A DNA stretch of 64,000 nt from contig JAUMIR010000001.1 of the NCBI GenBank assembly GCA_030847615.1, positions 293,286,187 to 293,350,186 of the forward strand. The letters are read 5' to 3'. Below, piece after piece: positions 60,150 to 64,000 of the stretch (positions are counted from its first letter, which is position 1; every line of letters starts with the position of its first letter). The translations under genes and the position numbers were made by a program. Under the pieces are notes generated by a model that saw only the letters and a list, made by a program, of their open reading frames with translations, was not told where the DNA came from and did no database searches. This DNA is from Gambelia wislizenii. Lineage: Eukaryota; Chordata; Lepidosauria; Squamata; Crotaphytidae.

Positions 60150-60367
60150 GTTAGGTCTGCCTTCAAGTAGTTTCCAACTTATGGAGACCTGAAGGTGTTT
60201 TCTTGGCAAGATTTGTTCAAAGGGAGTTTGCTTTTGCCTTCCTCTGAGGGTGAGAGACTGTGACTTGCCCAAAGTCACCCAGTGGGTTTCCATGGCTGAA
60301 CAGGAATTCAAACACTGTTCTTCTGAATCATAGTCCAGTGCTCAAACCTCTATAGCACGCTGGCTCT
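60150..60367 (-). mobile_element. CORE/MIR-like SINE, nearly full length, antisense
   Basis: On the minus strand a tRNA-like head (GAGAGCCAGCGTGCTATAGA, then GGTTTGAGC and a degraded B box), the core (GGGTGACTTTGGGCAAGTCA), and a tail (CTTGCCAAGAAAACACCTTC, AAGTTGGAAACTACTTGAAG). Confidence 0.85.
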
Positions 60368-62098
60368 CATGAGAAATCAAATACCCTCCAACATTGTCCC
60401 AAATGCTAACAGGGGACAGAGAAAAGGCAGAATTACTCAACCCTTCTTTGCCTCAGTGTTTTCAGAAAAGGAAAAGGGTGACCAACCTGAGGATAAAGGA
60501 ACAGAGGACACAATAGGGGAAATCCAGCACAGAATAAGCAAAGAGATAGTACAGGACTACCTTCTTAATCTAAATGAATTTAAATCTCCAGGACCAGATG
60601 AACAACATCCAAGAGTATTAAAAGAGCTGGCAAATGTAATATCAGAGCCATCGGCAATAATCTTTGAAAACTCCTGGAGAACAGGAGAAGTCCCAGCAGA
60701 CTGGAGGAGGGCAAACGTTGTCCCCATCTTCAAAAAGGGGGAAAAAGAGGATCCCAACAATTATCATCCAGTTAGTCTGACATCAATACCAGGGAAGATT
60801 CTAGAGCAGATCATTAAACAGAGAGTCTGTGAACATTTAGAAGGCAATGCCATAATCACAAAAAGTCAACATGGGTTTCAGAGAAACAAGTCATGCCAGA
60901 CTAATCTGATCTCTTTTTTTGATAAAGTTACCAGCTTGGTAGATGAAGGGAATGCTGTGGACATCGCATACCTTGATTTCAGTAAGGCCTTTGACAAGGT
61001 TCCCCATGACATTCTTGCAAACAAGCTTGTAAAATGTGGGCTAGACAAGTTAACTGTTCAATGGATTTGTAATAGGTTGACCGGCCGAAGCCAAAGGGTG
61101 CTCCTCAGTGGCTTCTGGAAAAAGGTGACCAGTGGGATGCCACAGGGTTCTGTCCTGGGCCCAGTGCTATTCAACATCTTTATCAATGATTTGGGAATTA
61201 GGGACATACTTATCAAATTTGCAGATGACACCAAATTAGGAGGGGTTGCTAATACCCGAGAGGACTGGATCAAAATTCAAAAGGACCTGGATAGACTGGG
61301 GAGCTGGGCCAAAGCTAACAAAATGAAATTCAGTACGGAGAAATGTAAGGTACTGCACTTAGGGCAGAAAAATAAAATGCATAGATATAGGATGGGGGAG
61401 ACCTGACTGAACGAGACTATGTGCGAAAGGGATCTAAGAGTCCTAGTAGACCACAAGTTGAACATGAGTCAACAGTGTGATGCGGCAGCTAAAAAGGCCA
61501 ATGCGATTTTGGGCTGCATCAATAGAAGTATAGTGTCTAGATCAAGGGAAGTAATAGTGCCGCTCTATTCTGCCTTGGTCAGGCCTCACCTGGAATACTG
61601 TGTCCAGTTCTGGGCACCGTAATTCAAAAAGGATATGGACAAACTGGAGTGTGTCCATAGGAGGGCGACTAAAATGGTGAAAGGTCTGGAAACGATGCCT
61701 TATGAGGAGAGACTTAGGGAGCTGGGTATGTTTAGCCTGAAAAAAAGATGGTTAAGGGGCGATATGATAGCCCTGTTTAAGTATTTGAAGGGGTGTCATG
61801 TTGAGGATGGAGCAGGCTTGTTTTCTGCTGCTCCAGAGACTGGAACACGGAGCAATGGATGCAAGCTCCAGGAACAGAGATTCCACCTCAACATTAGGAG
61901 GAACTTTCTGACAGTAAGAGCTGTTTGGCAGTGGAACGCACTCCTTCAGAGCGTGGTGGGGTCTCCTTCCTTGGAGGTCTTTAAACAGAGGCTGGATGGC
62001 CATCTGTCAGGGATGCTTTGATCGTGATTTCCTGCGTGGCAGGGGGTTGGACTGGATGGCCCTCGTGGTCTCTTCCAACTCTACAATTCTATGATTTC
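60366..62098 (+). mobile_element. CR1 LINE, 5'-truncated, most complete copy in the window
   Basis: One frame from 60369 runs to a TGA at 61404, continues in the same frame to a TAA at 61620, and continues again to a natural stop at 62019. It covers the RT: NVVPIFKKGEKEDPNNY, HGFQRNKSCQTN, AYLDFSKAFDKVPHDIL, SGMPQGSVLGP and FADDTKLGG, with catalytic FADD present. The C-terminal [18 protein letters not shown] and MFSLKKRWLRGDMIALFK blocks follow. The 3' end is GGCCCTCGTGGTCTCTTCCA and ATTCTATGATT. Endonuclease absent. Only two stops in about 550 codons marks it as recent; not mobile in this state. Confidence 0.95.
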
Positions 62099-62304
62099 CC
62101 AAATAAAACCTGGGATGTATGTGGCCAAGCAACATCAGGGTATGGTCAAGGTGGCAAAAATTATTAATGAGGAAGAAGATAAAAGCTAGGAGGGACTGCA
62201 GCAGTTTGCTTTTGCCTTAGCATCCTGGGAAGGGCAAGATTCTACCCTCTCCTCTCTCCACTGTTAAGTGAATATAAACTAGTTTTGAACTTAGTTTTCA
62301 GTTG

Positions 62305-62445
62305 AAGCATTGCAATTGAAGTAAGCTGAGGACAAAGGGAGAAGTGGACAAAGTGGAAGGAGGAGAGAGAAATGGGGACATTTTAAAAGCAGCAGAAAAG
62401 TGGAGCAACAGAGAATTAATTGGGAGTGCCACAGGGTATGAGACC
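62305..62445 (+). repeat. ~130-bp dispersed repeat (second copy; first at 29490-29625)
   Basis: GAAGTAAGCTGAGGACAAAG, GGGACATTTTAAAAGCAGCA and AGAGAATTAATTGGGAGTGC parallel the first copy. Confidence 0.55.
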
Positions 62446-62765
62446 AAGTTCTGTTGAAGGCCTGACCAAACAAGATAGGTGAGCTGTAGGTATATCAAGT
62501 CCAACTTAACATTTCCCACCCTGTTAATGTGTTGATTTTTCCCAGTAATTCAATAAGTGAGATGAATTCTGCAGCTTTAGTATGTAAAATTTCATTCTGA
62601 CATAGTTTATGCATCCATTTAAACACACTGTATTACCATATAACACTCCTTTGAGAAAGTAAGTGTTGTAGTGTTTACAGACCTTGTGAATGATTGAGTT
62701 GTTGTGCTTTGTTGTGCTGTTCTGCTTCTATGTGGCTTTAAATGTAAATATGTCTCTTTCTGCAG

Positions 62766-62933
62766 ATAATGGTACTTGGACTCAGCTGTGGCTTGTATCT
62801 GAATACTATGAGCAAGGTTCTTTGTTTGACTACTTAAACAGCAACACTGTCACGGCTGATGGGATGATTAAATTGACCTTCTCCATAGCAAGTGGTCTCG
62901 CACACCTTCACATGGAGATTGTCGGCACACAAG
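62766..62933 (+). CDS. ACVR1C: ACVR1C exon 5: L45 loop, hinge and helix E of the kinase
   Basis: Acceptor ctgcag, donor gtagaa; length 168, phase 1 at both ends. It starts with DNGTWTQ, so the L45 loop assembled across the exon 4/5 junction reads ADNK-DNGTWTQ. This is the version shared by ALK4, ALK5 and ALK7 that selects SMAD2/3 over SMAD1/5/8. It continues with [17 protein letters not shown] (beta 5, gatekeeper Ser, hinge) and [17 protein letters not shown] (helix E). The catalytic HRD motif would be in the next exon, past the end of the window. The frame is intact, which argues against a pseudogene. Confidence 0.97.
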
Positions 62934-63072
62934 GTAGAAAGACTGTTTCATGCAGATGTTTCCACAATAAATTCAGTGCAGATGGGAACAGAGAATGACT
63001 TGGATGGATGACAGGGAGGTATTTAGCTTGTAACATTTACATAATGTTTCATTAATTTCATTCACATCTTAG
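62934..63072. other. Start of intron 5
   Basis: Sequence after the exon 5 donor. Nothing recognised. Confidence 0.5.
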
Positions 63073-63305
63073 GGTGCATCTACACTGTAGAAATAGTGCA
63101 GTTTGACCCCCACCTTAACTGCCATGGCTCCATCCTACAGAATCCTGAGATTTTGTGAGGTTTTTGTGTTTTGTGAGGCACCAGCACTCTTTGGCAGAGA
63201 AGGGTAAAGACCTTGTAACACTGCAAATCCCAGGATTCCATAGGATGGAGCTACAGCACTTCAAGTGGTATCAAACTGCATTATTTCTACAGTGTAGATG
63301 CACTC
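63073..63305. mobile_element. Palindromic hAT-like MITE (GTGCATCTACACTGTAG)
   Basis: Left GGTGCATCTACACTGTAGAA, right TTCTACAGTGTAGATGCACTC. The inner arms (GTGCAGTTTGA, ATGGCTCCATCC) also pair with their reverse, giving a hairpin of about 230 bp. A repeat common in squamates. Confidence 0.85.
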
Positions 63306-63308
63306 TCA

Positions 63309-63929
63309 GGAGATTTTCACACGGGCTATATATCCCATGGCAGGAACAGAACAGGATCAGGAAAGGTTTCCCCTTTTGGACGACGTTGACCCCGTTCTGT
63401 CCTGCATCCATCCTACTTCCGTGACTGTTCCAGAACAATGTAATCACGATTTTTCATCGTGAATAGACCTCCCGTTCCGTCACTATCACGCGATCATGGG
63501 TGTGTGAACAGGAGCCCGTTCCTGTTCCAAAATGACAGCCGTGGAAGGGAGGTCCGTTCCGAGCACTTCCTGGTGCGATCTGGACATCCAGGTAAGTGGC
63601 ACCCTTTATTTTACCCTCCCTGTTTTGATTATGTGATTTAAAGTGTGTTTTTGTGCTCGGTGAACTGATTTTATGTTTGAGGGAGTTTTATTTTTTAAAT
63701 TTACCATCCAGCTGTTATCACGTGATAACGTGATAACATTTCAGAAGGCCAGTCGTAAAAGCAGCCTTACGACGGCTGCATTTACGGCTGGCCAGCGAGG
63801 GGAGGGGGAGCCCGTTTCTGCTGCGGAATTAAGGTGAGTGTGCGAAAGATTTATGTTATTCCGTGGCAGGAACGGGAGAGGAGGTGGTGGGGCAGTAATG
63901 GGGCATTTTGGCCCCGTGTGAAAATCTCC
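63309..63929. mobile_element. MITE, GGAGATTTTCACACGGGG family (copy 3)
   Basis: Left end GGAGATTTTCACACGGG, right end CCCCGTGTGAAAATCTCC; TCA flanks both ends (63306-63308 and 63930-63932). The interior GACGGCTGCATTTACGGCTG and ATCCAGGTAAGTGGCACCCT match copy 2 reversed. It abuts the hAT-like MITE on its left. Confidence 0.85.
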
Positions 63930-64000
63930 TCAGTGAAGCTGTGACCAGTTCTGTTGGGCTCAGCCAAGTCTCAGGGAGATTTAAAGGTTAAGGCAAGCTG

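Overview
The window is vertebrate nuclear DNA and fits a squamate reptile (lizard or snake). It is AT-rich and almost wholly intronic. The repeats are CR1 with the ATTCTATG-type 3' tail, L2, squamate-style L1, tRNA-derived SINEs, a CORE/MIR-like SINE, Tigger-like and hAT elements, and several MITE families. There is no sign of bacterial, phage or plasmid DNA. Squamate is an inference from repeat content; an iguanian-type lizard is possible but not shown.

One host gene is recognisable: ACVR1C (ALK7), the type I activin/nodal receptor serine/threonine kinase, on the + strand. Four consecutive internal exons are present: exon 2 (4910-5140, ligand-binding ectodomain), exon 3 (45129-45374, transmembrane, juxtamembrane and start of GS domain), exon 4 (55793-56023, kinase N-lobe) and exon 5 (62766-62933, L45 loop, hinge and helix E). 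All four are flanked by AG/GT, are multiples of three, and join in phase 1. Exon 1 must lie upstream and the rest of the kinase downstream. The introns are about 40.0 kb (intron 2), 10.4 kb (intron 3) and 6.7 kb (intron 4).

Intron 2 is a mosaic: L2 pieces on both strands, CR1 copies of several ages, L1 3' ends, a hAT element with a perfect 8-bp target duplication (10985-12200), Tigger-like elements, and at least five multicopy non-autonomous families with terminal inverted repeats. Intron 3 holds a broken antisense retroviral-type element (gag, protease, RT, RNase H and integrase remnants between about 47.6 and 52.7 kb). Intron 4 holds an antisense L1, a Tigger-like MITE, SINEs and a rather young CR1 whose ORF2 remnant has only two in-frame stops.

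The most interesting structure is a dispersed family of short foldback elements (38655, 29950, 34591, 44519, 48474). They have long inverted arms, a fixed asymmetric 3' end and target duplications of variable length (7-13 bp). One copy sits in an L2 3' end whose uninterrupted counterpart lies at about 32.56-32.67 kb, giving an empty-site comparison inside the window. Other points: a strong-context ATG opening a signal-peptide-like frame directly into exon 2, a 349-bp near-perfect palindromic MITE, and several nested insertions that give a relative chronology.
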